Source: an uncultured Prevotella sp.
GTDB taxonomy: Bacteria > Bacteroidota > Bacteroidia > Bacteroidales > Bacteroidaceae
NCBI GenBank assembly: GCA_902798285.1
Contig: CADBVZ010000015.1
Span: forward strand, 35,247-90,722
Direction: 5' to 3'
Length of the DNA: 55,476 bases
Below the pieces are notes generated by a model, which saw only the letters and a list, made by a program, of their open reading frames with translations, was not told the origin of the DNA and searched no databases. A program made the position numbers and the translations under genes. This document shows, in pieces, positions 35,066 through 45,800 of this stretch; the stretch's first letter is position 1, and each line of letters begins with the position of its first letter.

Positions 35066-37390
35066 TCAACGCTTAATTTCTTCGATTTTGTTATCACCCG
35101 GCTTAAACAGCAGTCCTGTACAGATGGTTGCGTCAGCCTTATATGCCTTCAATTCTATTTTGTTCCAATCTATCTCATCCGTTCTCTGAGCCAGAGGCAC
35201 ATGAGGTATCAGCGAGCCATCACGAACGAGAATAATAGCAGGTATTTCTCCCGCCTCGATCGTCTGATAGCCTCCCTCGTAAACCTTACCCGTCTGATAG
35301 TCTACCCACTTACCCTTTGGCAGATAGACATCTCGACCATTACCGCTCTCCATCAACGGAGCCACAAGGATCTGACTTCCAAACATATACTCATCCTCCA
35401 CGAGCCATGAGCCCTTGTCTTTTGGGAATTCTACCAGCAAGGCACGTACCATGGGGAGTCCACGCTCCGAACAATCCTTTGCCTGGGCATACACATATGG
35501 CATCAGCTTATATTTCATCTCTGCACAAGCACGGAAAGCATCCGTGAAACTCTCGCTGATAAGCCAGGGCTCCGTAGGAGGCGCACCATGGGCACGAGTA
35601 TGACTCGACAGGAATCCGAAGGGCAACCAACGGCGATAAATATCTTCTGGCGAAGCGGTTACAAAGCCACCCATATCATGACTCCAGAATGAGAAACCGC
35701 TGAGTCCAAAACTCAAGCCTCCACGCAGATCACCCTGCAAACCCGTATTCGTAGTAGCGGCATCACCTCCCCAATGGAGAGCGTAACGCTGAGAGCCAGC
35801 CCATGCTGAGCGTGCCCAGATGATACCCTCACCGGGATGATTACGCTCTACTACCTCCCAAAGGGCTTTGTTATAACGCAAGGGGTATAGGTTGTGCTCA
35901 TAGAGCCCACCCTTACCACTATGATAAAAACCATTATAGGGAGCTGCCTCTCCAAAGTCGCACTTAATGGTAGAGACACCCTGTTTCATCAGTCCCTCTA
36001 TCTTCGACTGATACCAGCTTACCGTCTCAGGATTCGAGAAATCCAGGATAGCATCCTCCACAGGCATACCTCCCGTAGCATTCACCACGTGCATACCTTT
36101 CTCAATAATCTCAGGGAAGAAACGGTTCTTAGGCGTAAAGTATGGCAATTGCCACAGACAAGTGTGGAAGCCATCCTTCGAGAGTTGCTTCAGCATCTTC
36201 ACAGGATCCTCAAAGCGATCCTTTGCAAATTGATAGTCACATTGCCAGTCAACACCAAACCATCCTGTATCGAAGTGAATCACGTCTGAAGGAATCTTGT
36301 GGGCACGCAACTGACGGGCAATCTCCAAACCTTCTTTCTGAGAGAAATACGTAATACGACTCATCCATGTACCAAAGCTCCAGAGGGGCAACATGGGTGA
36401 TTTACCCGTAATATCAGTATATTCGTTCAAAATGTCCTTGGGCTCTCCTAGGAAGATGAAGAAGTCCATCTGCTCGTCAGCCATGAACAAACGGTCTGCG
36501 CCAATATATGAGGCTCCGAAATCGCAAGTCACAGGGGCTGAGGTATGCATAAACACACCATAGCCACGATTTGAGAAGAAGAAGGGTACGGGCTTATACT
36601 GTCCGTCCGTCTCTGGTCCCTGAGGGTCTGTCACACTTAGATGTACCTTCTGCCCTACCTTATTCAGCGAGGTAAACGACTCTCCACAACCATAGATTCT
36701 CTCCCCTGGTGCCAAAGTCAGCACGGGATTCATGCTACGAGAGTTATCACTTCCTCGTTTGATGAACGAGAAGGGCAACAGCTTTACCTGACTCGAGTCG
36801 TTATCGATATTATGACGTGTCTGAGTGAGTATTTTGCCCTTGGCATCCTTCACCACAATACGCCAGGGATACTTCTTGATCTCGATAGTACCATAATCTG
36901 AACTATAGGCGATGGTATTATCCTTCTGCATGGCCTTCCACATAGCACCACTACCCTTTTTCTTGAACCCGTCGCAGAACATGACGTCATCCTGATCTGA
37001 GTTCTTTGGCTCTATGGGAGTAGAAAACATGCGTACTCTTACCGTTCTCGGGGTGATAAACTCCACCTTGATCTTCAGCTCCGGATCGTTCTCGTAGGCC
37101 GCATCTGGAAAATCAAGCATCTGCATCCTCACAGGCCAATAACCATTCAGGTTAAAAGCCTGACGTGGACTCAAACGATAGCGTTTCCATTGTACTTTTC
37201 CCTCACCTTTGGCTACATCGAAACTCACCAGCGAGTCAGCCAGGAAATAGGTATTCGACAGATCATAGAAGTCTGTCGACATATCCTTTTGCATACATTG
37301 CAGGTACTGGACGCCTGCGTTTGTCTGTATTTGTGCACTGGCAACCATCGAGCCACCCAGCAGCATCATTGCACACAATAATTTCTTCAT
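35066..37390 (-). CDS. GH31 alpha-xylosidase-like glycoside hydrolase
   Basis: 774 residues with a signal peptide ending in VASAQ. The GH31 barrel has the nucleophile Asp478 in KCDFGEAAPYNG and acid/base Asp543 in WGGDAATT; KCDFGE with a following tyrosine- and His-rich loop resembles the bacterial alpha-xylosidase YicI more than alpha-glucosidases. HDMGGF is intact. It would release xylose from alpha-xylosyl side chains in the periplasm. It is the last gene of the GH unit, 34 nt after the GH2 gene. Confidence 0.88.
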   Translation of the reverse strand: MKKLLCAMMLLGGSMVASAQIQTNAGVQYLQCMQKDMSTDFYDLSNTYFLADSLVSFDVAKGEGKVQWKRYRLSPRQAFNLNGYWPVRMQMLDFPDAAYENDPELKIKVEFITPRTVRVRMFSTPIEPKNSDQDDVMFCDGFKKKGSGAMWKAMQKDNTIAYSSDYGTIEIKKYPWRIVVKDAKGKILTQTRHNIDNDSSQVKLLPFSFIKRGSDNSRSMNPVLTLAPGERIYGCGESFTSLNKVGQKVHLSVTDPQGPETDGQYKPVPFFFSNRGYGVFMHTSAPVTCDFGASYIGADRLFMADEQMDFFIFLGEPKDILNEYTDITGKSPMLPLWSFGTWMSRITYFSQKEGLEIARQLRAHKIPSDVIHFDTGWFGVDWQCDYQFAKDRFEDPVKMLKQLSKDGFHTCLWQLPYFTPKNRFFPEIIEKGMHVVNATGGMPVEDAILDFSNPETVSWYQSKIEGLMKQGVSTIKCDFGEAAPYNGFYHSGKGGLYEHNLYPLRYNKALWEVVERNHPGEGIIWARSAWAGSQRYALHWGGDAATTNTGLQGDLRGGLSFGLSGFSFWSHDMGGFVTASPEDIYRRWLPFGFLSSHTRAHGAPPTEPWLISESFTDAFRACAEMKYKLMPYVYAQAKDCSERGLPMVRALLVEFPKDKGSWLVEDEYMFGSQILVAPLMESGNGRDVYLPKGKWVDYQTGKVYEGGYQTIEAGEIPAIILVRDGSLIPHVPLAQRTDEIDWNKIELKAYKADATICTGLLFKPGDNKIEEIKR

Positions 37391-37424
37391 ATCTCTTGAA
37401 CTCCTTGTATTCTTGTTTCCTTTA

Positions 37425-39794
37425 TTAGAACTCTATCCACGTTGGTTTCAGGGTAGCCGATTTGGCTGTTATAGAGCCCTTGCCCGTAACCACCACCATA
37501 CACTTGCCAAAGAAGGCCTTACGCTGGGGGGCCTTGAAATTTTCCATCGAGGTCTGACAACCGTTATCCGTACCTATCACCTTACCCTCACCTTCATAGA
37601 TGAAGTAAATCTGATCCTCAGCCCAAGGACATAGGTTACCATCCTTATCCACTACCTCTGCCGTGATGAAGGTTGTCTCCTTACCCTTGTAGTCTATCGA
37701 CAAACGGATATGATCTGGTGCACCAGCGGTCTTGATCACCTGTTCGCACACCACCTTACCATTCTTTCTTGATACAGCCTTTACCTCACCTGGGTCGAAG
37801 GTTACGCGCCAACCCACGTGATACTCCGTGCAAAGTCCAGGTTTCCAGCCTTCAGACTGATGCTCTGCCTTCTTGCGCACGCCCTGACTCTCGCCATTGA
37901 CAAACAGCTCCACCTCGTCAGCGCCATTATAGTAGCACCACATGTCGATATAATCGCCAGGCACCCAGTTCCAGTGGGGGAAGAGGTGCAGCATGGGCTT
38001 CTCCGTCCACTCACTCTGATACATATAATAACTATCCTTAGGGAAGCCCGCAAGATCGATGATTCCAAAGTACGAAGAACGCGCTGGGAAACCATATGGT
38101 GTAGGCTCTCCTATGTAGTCGAAGCCCGTCCATATATACTGTCCACCCACGTAGGGCGTATGCTTTACCACATCCCATGTTTCCTCGTGGGTTGAGCTCC
38201 ATGAGGCATGGAAATTATCATAGGCCGAGCACATATACGTGGGGTCGGTATAGGGCAACCACCATTGTACGGGAGCCTTATAAACTGTGTCCGAAGGCAT
38301 CATATAAAAACCTCTAGTCTGCAAAGCCGATACACTCTCTGAGAAGATAAAGGGTTTGTTGGGGAAGTTCTTAGGCACATCCTTTACCCACTGATGGTGG
38401 TAGTTGAAACCAATCAGGTCGATGGCGCCACTCTTGAAGAGGTGGTTGTTGGGCGAGGGCTCGTTACAGCCAGCCGTGATGGGGCGTGAGGTGTCGTAGC
38501 GCTTCACAATCTCTGCCAGATGCTGGGTGAGCAAACTCTGCACGCTCAATTCACCATCCTTTGCCAACGTAGAGGCATCATGACCTGCATTCAGAATCAG
38601 ATTGGCTTGTTCGAGGGTGAGGGTATCAGCCTCTGCAGAACTCCATTGCTCGAGCACCTCATTACCTATGCTCCACATCAGAATCGAGGGATGATTACGA
38701 TCGCGAAGAATCAAATCCGTCAGATCGCGCTCATGCCACTCGTCGAAGAAGCGGGCATAGTCGTTCTGAGTCTTCTTCCTGCGCCACATATCAAAACTCT
38801 CGTCCATCACGATAAGTCCCATAGTGTCGCACATGTTCAGCAACTCAAGTGCTGGAGGATTATGCGAACTACGGATACTGTTCACACCCATCGCCTTCAG
38901 CTTCGTCAGCTTGCGATGCAGAGCATCTTCGTTAAGGGCTGCTCCCAAACATCCGAAGTCGTGATGCTCGCAAACACCATTCAGTTTAAAGTTCTTTCCA
39001 TTGAGCCAGAAACCAGTCTTAGCGTCAAACTTAAAGTCGCGGAAGCCTGTGGTGGTCTCCACTTCATCCACCACTTTTCCTCCAACAATCAGTTGCGTAC
39101 GTACCTTATATATATAGGGGTCCTCACAACTCCATTTACGTGGCTTTTTTATCGAGGTTGGCTTACCTTCCGCATCAAGCCATGTATTCTTAACGGTCAC
39201 TTTCTGGTTGGTAGGATTCTCATAATCTACCTCCACTTTCCCATTGTTCACAAACACGCCCCAATGCTTCACATGGATAGGATTGGTCTTGGTGAGCCAT
39301 ACGTGACGATAGATACCACAACCCGAATACCAGCGCGAGTTAGGCTGGTCGGAGTTATCCACTCTTACAGCCACCACATTCTCGCCCTTCTTGACGTATG
39401 GTGTGATGTCGTACTCAAAGCTCGAATAGCCATAGGGACGGAAGCCCACTTCCTTTCCGTTTACATACACGGTAGAGTTCATGTACACACCATCGAACTC
39501 GATAAACACTTTCTCAATCTTGTCGAGCGTGAAATGCTTTCTGTACCACCCTATTCCTCCAGGCAGGGCTCCTCCACCTGCACCACTTGGGTTTCCCACG
39601 TAGAAGTCGCCCTCAATGGCCCAGTCATGGGGCACATTGAGCTTACGCCAGAAACTGTCGTTGTAATCCACTTGCGACATCTGAGCTGAGTCGCCTAATA
39701 GAAAAAGCCAGTCAGCGTCGAAATTCTGACGCTGACGGGCTTGTATCGTTGTCAGTCCACAGAGGACACAGACAAGACAAAATAGTTTTTTCAT
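37425..39794 (-). CDS. GH2 beta-galactosidase-like glycoside hydrolase
   Basis: 789 residues with a signal peptide. The N-terminal sugar-binding domain shows LNVPHDWAIEGDF and WYSGCGIYRHVWL; the TIM barrel has acid/base Glu379 (SIGNEV) and nucleophile Glu486 (IFSESVS). Two C-terminal beta domains (DUF4982-like, then an Ig-like) follow. The middle sandwich seems about 20 residues short (VKNTWLDAEGKPTSIKKPRKW). It would remove terminal beta-linked galactose. The start overlaps the upstream GH31 stop by four bases, so the two are coupled. Confidence 0.88.
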   Translation of the reverse strand: MKKLFCLVCVLCGLTTIQARQRQNFDADWLFLLGDSAQMSQVDYNDSFWRKLNVPHDWAIEGDFYVGNPSGAGGGALPGGIGWYRKHFTLDKIEKVFIEFDGVYMNSTVYVNGKEVGFRPYGYSSFEYDITPYVKKGENVVAVRVDNSDQPNSRWYSGCGIYRHVWLTKTNPIHVKHWGVFVNNGKVEVDYENPTNQKVTVKNTWLDAEGKPTSIKKPRKWSCEDPYIYKVRTQLIVGGKVVDEVETTTGFRDFKFDAKTGFWLNGKNFKLNGVCEHHDFGCLGAALNEDALHRKLTKLKAMGVNSIRSSHNPPALELLNMCDTMGLIVMDESFDMWRRKKTQNDYARFFDEWHERDLTDLILRDRNHPSILMWSIGNEVLEQWSSAEADTLTLEQANLILNAGHDASTLAKDGELSVQSLLTQHLAEIVKRYDTSRPITAGCNEPSPNNHLFKSGAIDLIGFNYHHQWVKDVPKNFPNKPFIFSESVSALQTRGFYMMPSDTVYKAPVQWWLPYTDPTYMCSAYDNFHASWSSTHEETWDVVKHTPYVGGQYIWTGFDYIGEPTPYGFPARSSYFGIIDLAGFPKDSYYMYQSEWTEKPMLHLFPHWNWVPGDYIDMWCYYNGADEVELFVNGESQGVRKKAEHQSEGWKPGLCTEYHVGWRVTFDPGEVKAVSRKNGKVVCEQVIKTAGAPDHIRLSIDYKGKETTFITAEVVDKDGNLCPWAEDQIYFIYEGEGKVIGTDNGCQTSMENFKAPQRKAFFGKCMVVVTGKGSITAKSATLKPTWIEF

Positions 39795-42781
39795 AATTTC
39801 ACGCTAACAGCTTTTCCATTGTAGTTCACCATCTTTCCCTCTGGATCCTCAAGATTCAAAGCCTTCGGAGCATCCTTCGAAATCAATACCACATTGAAGC
39901 GGCGGTTCTTCAGCATACCAGCAAACTGACCCTTGCGAGCTCCAAAGCTAATTGTCTTCGTAGCATCGTCATAGGTAATAGCGATAGTGGCGTACTTACC
40001 CTTCTCGTAGTTATAGTTCACGCCTTCGTCCTCGTAGAGCTCAAAGCTACCATTCTGACCAGCATATACGTAGAGGTTGATCAGTTCTGCGGGCTTCTCA
40101 TCGCTCCACTCCATCTCAGGACCGAATGGGATGATGGCACCCTCGCGAACGAATACAGGTATCTGCTCGTATGGTGCATCCACGATCAAACGCTGACCAC
40201 CTTCAGTATATTCGCCAGTATAGAGGTTATACCAACCACACTGCTCTGGGAAGTAAACTGAGCGATTGCGAGCCTTGTAATAGCCTACAGGACAAGCCAT
40301 CAGCGCTGGTCCGAACATCCACTGGTTGCCAATATTCTCTACCTCCTTATCGCCATTGAAGTCCATCACCAATGGGCGCATCAGGGTATAATCCTTGAAG
40401 TGAGCCCAACCTGCCATCGAATAGAGGTAAGGCATCAGACGATAGCGCAACTTGTCGTAGTAAACGAACGACTTGTAGGCGGGATGCTCATCAGGTGCGA
40501 TGTTCCAGATCTCACGCAGAGGCCACTGACCATGCGAACGGAACAGAGGAATAAAGGTACCAAACTGGTTCCAACGGGTCTGCAACTCGCGCCACTCTTT
40601 CAGGTCTTCATTCTCTACCTTGGTGCGATCATACAACTGCTGGGCAGCCACATAGCGGTTCTCCACACAGAATCCGCCCTGATCCATACCCCAGAAGGGA
40701 ACACCTGAGATAGAATAATTCAAACCAGCTGTCATCTGGGCACGCATATCCTCCCAACGAGTACCAATATCACCACTCCATGTAGCTGTAGAGAAGCGCT
40801 GCTCACCAGCAAATCCGCTACGAGTGAGCAAGAATACACGTGGCTCATTCATCTTACCACCCCAAACACTACGCTGACCATTGTAGATAGCGTCAGCATT
40901 TACAGTAGAGTATGCATTGAAATACTCTGTCGATGTACCTAAGGCCGTTGGGCCTGAGAGGGCTTTGCGATACCACATAGGTGTGCAATCGCGCACATTT
41001 GGCTCCGAAGCATCCATCCACCAAGCATCTACGCCAGCGATACCATCGTGATTATACTTGGTATACAGATTCTTGTCCATCTGGCGCCAGAACATCTTTC
41101 TTGCACCAGCATCATAGGCATCATAGAAACCATTCTTATAACCAGGACCTACCCAGTCGTGGATATCATCCGTAGGACTCTGGATGTACATCCAGCCCTT
41201 GGCATCGAGCTCCTTGTAATTATCGGTGTTGCAATAGAACTTAGGCCATACGCTGATCATGAATCTTCCATGCATCTGGTGAACATTGTCCAGCATCTGC
41301 TGGGGATTCGAATAGCGCGAAGCCTCAAACTGATGGCTGCCCCACTGATCCTCAGGCCAGTAGTTCCAGTCCTGTACGATATTGTCGATGGGGATATGAC
41401 GCTTGCGGAACTCAGCGAGTGTTCCCTCGATTTCATCCTGAGTCTTATAGCGCTCACGACTCTGCCAGAAGCCCAGCACCCACTTGGGATAAAGCGACGC
41501 CTTACCCGTGAGTGTACGATAGCCAGAGATAACCTGATCGAGATTCTCACCAGCGATGAAGTAGTAGTCCATATCCTTAGCCATCTCGCTCCACACGCTC
41601 AGCTGCTCGCGCTCAGTCTTGTTGCGTGGCTCAGAAACTCGCAGTCCGCAATAAGCCTCACCACCATCGGGGCGCCACTCTATGCGCAACTGCACCTTCT
41701 TACCCTTCTGCAACTCAGTAGAGAATTTATAGGTATTGGGGTTCCAAGCTGTACGCCAACGCTCAGGCACCACCTCTTTACCATCGATATACACCTTTAC
41801 ATAACCTGAATAATACAGGATGAACTGATAAAGCTGGCTCTTACCCTTACATTTGCCACAGCACTCTGGCTCGATAAAACCCTCGTAGGTGACGTTAGCG
41901 CCAAAGAGATTAATCTCCTTGGGGAAATTCTTGATACCGCCATTATCGGTCTTCAGCGCGATGGCTGATTTCTCAGGTGTACCATATTCATAATAGATGG
42001 AGTCCTCATCGCGAACCAACTTCTTGCCACGAGCATCCACATAAGTACCTGTGAGATGACCTTCCTTGCCACTCTTATCATAGAGTTTGAAGGCGCGATA
42101 CAGCTGCAGATAGTCGTTGGGATTACCAAAGCGGCAATACGAATAGCTATCCCACAGCAATCCATAATTCTTATTCGACAGCACGAACGGGATACTCACC
42201 TTCGTATTATACTGGAACAGATCTTCGTTCTTGCCTTTCATATTAAACTCCTCGCTCTGGTGCTGACCCAGTCCGTAGAATGCCTCATCCTCTGGACTAT
42301 CGAATTTCATCTGCCATGACAGTCCATGCTTCTGTTCCTCAGGAACGGTATAGCCTGTTTTCATACCCAGCTCGCGCTCAGGCACGATAAAGTCCCAGAA
42401 CTTCTTTCCGTCCTTGGCTTCCTTCAGCAACTCCTTGCCTTCAGCATCGAAGAAGCTAATCTCACCCGTGGCTTTCGATACCACAGCTTTCACGTTCTTG
42501 GCTTTCACCACCACGTTGTCGCCCTCTTCGCTCACGCTGTAGCTTCCCTTGGCAGGTGCCGTCTGAGGTACAATCATCAGCGAGGCAGGTTTCACGGGCA
42601 GCGCCTCTTTCGAGGTTGCACGCACGCGAATGATGTTGTCGTTCATCACTTCCAGGCAAATTACCTTTGCCTGACCACCGTCAGGGCGGATAGTCACATT
42701 GTTTCCGTTGGTCTGCACCTCAGCTGCCATCGTCATTCCCGATACGAGCAGGGCAGACACCATTAGTCCTAATTTTCTCAT
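39791..42781 (-). CDS. GH31 alpha-xylosidase with PA14 insertion
   Basis: 996 residues with a signal peptide ending in TMAA. A PA14-type beta domain (about 290-385) interrupts the N-terminal sandwich, as in the xyloglucan-active Xyl31A proteins of Cellvibrio and Bacteroides. The nucleophile is Asp590 in WWMDASEPN and the acid/base Asp671 in TATWSGDIGTRWE. An unusual Cys cluster ECCGKCKGK sits at the start of the PA14 part. It probably removes non-reducing alpha-xylose from xyloglucan oligosaccharides. It is the first GH gene and lies 50 nt after the HTCS-like gene on the same strand. Confidence 0.9.
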   Translation of the reverse strand: MRKLGLMVSALLVSGMTMAAEVQTNGNNVTIRPDGGQAKVICLEVMNDNIIRVRATSKEALPVKPASLMIVPQTAPAKGSYSVSEEGDNVVVKAKNVKAVVSKATGEISFFDAEGKELLKEAKDGKKFWDFIVPERELGMKTGYTVPEEQKHGLSWQMKFDSPEDEAFYGLGQHQSEEFNMKGKNEDLFQYNTKVSIPFVLSNKNYGLLWDSYSYCRFGNPNDYLQLYRAFKLYDKSGKEGHLTGTYVDARGKKLVRDEDSIYYEYGTPEKSAIALKTDNGGIKNFPKEINLFGANVTYEGFIEPECCGKCKGKSQLYQFILYYSGYVKVYIDGKEVVPERWRTAWNPNTYKFSTELQKGKKVQLRIEWRPDGGEAYCGLRVSEPRNKTEREQLSVWSEMAKDMDYYFIAGENLDQVISGYRTLTGKASLYPKWVLGFWQSRERYKTQDEIEGTLAEFRKRHIPIDNIVQDWNYWPEDQWGSHQFEASRYSNPQQMLDNVHQMHGRFMISVWPKFYCNTDNYKELDAKGWMYIQSPTDDIHDWVGPGYKNGFYDAYDAGARKMFWRQMDKNLYTKYNHDGIAGVDAWWMDASEPNVRDCTPMWYRKALSGPTALGTSTEYFNAYSTVNADAIYNGQRSVWGGKMNEPRVFLLTRSGFAGEQRFSTATWSGDIGTRWEDMRAQMTAGLNYSISGVPFWGMDQGGFCVENRYVAAQQLYDRTKVENEDLKEWRELQTRWNQFGTFIPLFRSHGQWPLREIWNIAPDEHPAYKSFVYYDKLRYRLMPYLYSMAGWAHFKDYTLMRPLVMDFNGDKEVENIGNQWMFGPALMACPVGYYKARNRSVYFPEQCGWYNLYTGEYTEGGQRLIVDAPYEQIPVFVREGAIIPFGPEMEWSDEKPAELINLYVYAGQNGSFELYEDEGVNYNYEKGKYATIAITYDDATKTISFGARKGQFAGMLKNRRFNVVLISKDAPKALNLEDPEGKMVNYNGKAVSVKL

Positions 42782-42831
42782 TACGTTTAGTTATAGTTAT
42801 TATTTAATCTTCAATTTTCAATTATCCATTA
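42782..42831. repeat. AT-rich repeat in the HTCS/GH31 spacer
   Basis: The minus strand reads GATAATGGATAATTGAAAATTGAAGATT, near-copies of an AATTGA(A/G)A word. No -7 element is seen, so the GH genes may be read through from the upstream gene. Confidence 0.45.
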
Positions 42832-45800
42832 TCAACTTTCCTCATCATCCATGAGTACGGCCTCCTCCACGTCGTCGTCATTGTCCAACGGCAGAGTGAT
42901 GGTAAACACGCTTCCGCCTCCAGCATTGTTGTCGCCAGATACGGTTCCGCCATGAGCCGTTACAATGTCCTTGACGATATGCAGGCATACACCAGGATCG
43001 TCATCGCTCACCACGGGGTCGAACATGTGAGCCTTCGCCTCCTCAGGCAGACCCACACCGTTGTCTGAGATACGGATCACACCGTTCTTATTGGTCTTGT
43101 CCACGAACACCTTGATTCTGCAGTCCTTGGGCGAGAACATAACTGAGTTGTTCAACAGTATCTGTACAGCCTGTCCTATCATGTCCTTGTCGAAGTCCAT
43201 TACGAGGTCTGGTGCCAGGGCGAAGAATGTGAACTTCACCTTCTTATCCTTTGGCGCATTAAACTGGGCACATTGCTCCTTCATGAATTCCTGCAGGTCG
43301 CCCGATGTCTTGTTCAGTCCGCTTACCTCCCACTCAGGCGTCTTTTTCACCTCTACGGGTTTCTCCTGATCCTTCATGATCTGGGCCTTCATCTCGCTCA
43401 TCCATTGCTTCTTCATGACCTCCATGCGCAATTTCTCACGCTCCACGGTGTCGGCCTGACGCTTCAGGAAGAAGTGGCGCCATACCCAGATGCCTCCAAC
43501 CACTAAGAGCAGGAACAACAGCAGAATCCAGCGGTTACGAATCAGCGGCGGGGTGATGGTGATGTTAAGTGTCGACTCCATCGCACCCATCGTACCGTCC
43601 TCGTTCAGCATCCTCACGTGGAGTATGTAGCTACCATGGTGAAGTGACATATAGGTAATGTTAGGATCCTGCTCCTCAGTCTTCACCCATCTGTCGCTAA
43701 AGCCTTCCAGCATATAGATGAATCGCGAGGTATTGTGCATCTCACCCTTGTCGGTAGCCAACTGAATGGTAAACTGGTTCTCGTCATAGCGCAGCGTCAG
43801 GTCGCTGCCATCCGTCAGGGCTTCCTTCAGAATCACACGTCCGTCGAACTCATCGCCTACGCCCATCTGCTGTCCGAACAGCTTAAGTCCGCTGAAAATG
43901 GGCTTCTCAGTATTGTCTACGTTAGCCACCAGCTTGGGATTGATGATGTCCACACCACCCAGACCACCTACCAGAATCAGACCATCCTTAGTCTTGCTGA
44001 TAGAGCGCTGGTTGTAGGGTCCGTCTTGCAGACCGTCCTTGCTACTGAAGCTACGAACGGTAAAGCTCCATTCGCCATCTTCCTCTTTATGGGGCACCAC
44101 GTTCGACACGCCATGCTCAGTAACTACCCACACATTGTGCTGGTTATCCTCTGCGATACCTACCACACTCGAACCAAAGAGTCCATTGTTCATATCGAGC
44201 ATCGTCTGCTTACCCGTCTTCTGGTTCACGATACAGCAACCAGCTGTCGAACCATGCCAGATGAGTCCTCTGCTGTCTTCTATCACACAGACCGTCGAGG
44301 GCATAGGTGATACTTGTCCTGGCACGTTGGGGATGGTTACGTTCACCACCTTTCCGCTCACAGGATTGATGAGCGAATAGAACGTGGAGTGTCCCACGAT
44401 CAGCCACCCTTTCTTGATCCATCCTGCAGAGGTCATAAACACCTCCGACAGAGCCGAGTTGTTCGAGTCGAAGGTCTTGAACTTACCCGTCTTCACGTTG
44501 AGTCGCTGCACACCGCTACCCAGCGTACCAATCCAGATGTCGCCCCATTTGTCTTCGATTACCGACCATACGTTGTTATTGGCCAGCGCTCCTGGGGTGT
44601 TCGATGCCAGATAGTTGCGGGTTTGTCCGTTCTGTATGTGTATCAGTCCACCATTGTAGGTACCAAACCATACCGATCCGTCCTTAGCTGTACACGAGGC
44701 CACCATAATGTCCGATGCAAAGCCGTTGTGGGCCTTGTCATACATGGTGCTCTCACCCGTCTCTGGGTTGTATTTTATAACGCCTCGGTTATCCGTACCC
44801 AACCAATAATTGCCTTGATGGTCTTCCGTGGTGGTGTTGATATCACCCAGCTCCAAGGTACTGAAGCCCAACATCTTCTCAATGTATTGGTTCAATCCGT
44901 TACGATAGGAAGCTATCCACATGCTGCCGTTCTTATCCAGCATCAGGTGCTTGGCGGTGTTCTCGCTCAGCGAGGTGGTATCAAACTTATTGTTCTTAAA
45001 CTGCTTCACCTCCTTCGACTCAGGGTCTACCACAAAGAGTCCCTCGTGGTCAGTCACAATCCATATCCAGCCACGCTGGTCCATACATACGTCCCACACC
45101 TGCAGCCCTTCTGGTAGCGATGCTATCCCTATCGATGCCAGGTAACCGTTCAGCGTGTTATACCATTTCTTGTTCTTCTGGTCGAACACAAACACGGTGG
45201 TCGACATCACCCAGAAGTTGCCATGCTTGTCCACGTATAGGTCGTAGGCCACACTCTGCTGTCCGCCGTTCTGACGCATCCAACTGTCCTTCTTCACCAC
45301 TCGTCCGTGTTCACCGTCGAGCACCATCAGGTCACCATCACTCGATGTTACCACGAGCTTTTCGCCCCACTCAGCGTACGAGGTCAGCCAGAACTCCTTG
45401 GGGAATTCCTCCTCGGCATAGCCGTATTTGATGAGTGTGTATTTCTCCTTCTTGGGGTTATAGCAATACACGCCTTCGTCATAGGTCTTCACCCACACGT
45501 GCTTACGGGCGTCAATATAGAATCGGTCGATACCGCCCTTGATGCCCCACTTGGTCAGCTCCGTCGTCGGATTACGGTTCACACGCTCCGTCACAGGGTC
45601 GAAGATACTGAAGTTCATGCCTTGCTTCAGCCACAGTCTTCCCAGATGGTCCTCCCAGATACGATCCACGTAGTTGTTTCTCAGCGTGGTGGTGTCGTTA
45701 GGATCGTTATAGAAGGTACGGAAACGGTAGCCGTCATAACGGTTCAGTCCGTACGAGGTACCTATCCATACGAATCCTCTGGAGTCCTGATACAGGAAGT

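Noticed and set aside
38520-39689. 389-codon open frame on the plus strand
   Set aside because: It is the antisense of the GH2 gene, which has full catalytic motifs and a signal peptide; the plus-strand product has no recognisable domain or start signals.
41048-41809. 253-codon open frame on the plus strand
   Set aside because: Antisense to the PA14-type GH31 gene; Leu/Ile-rich shadow frame.
44314-45117. 267-codon open frame on the plus strand
   Set aside because: Antisense to the HTCS-like gene; no motif or promoter.
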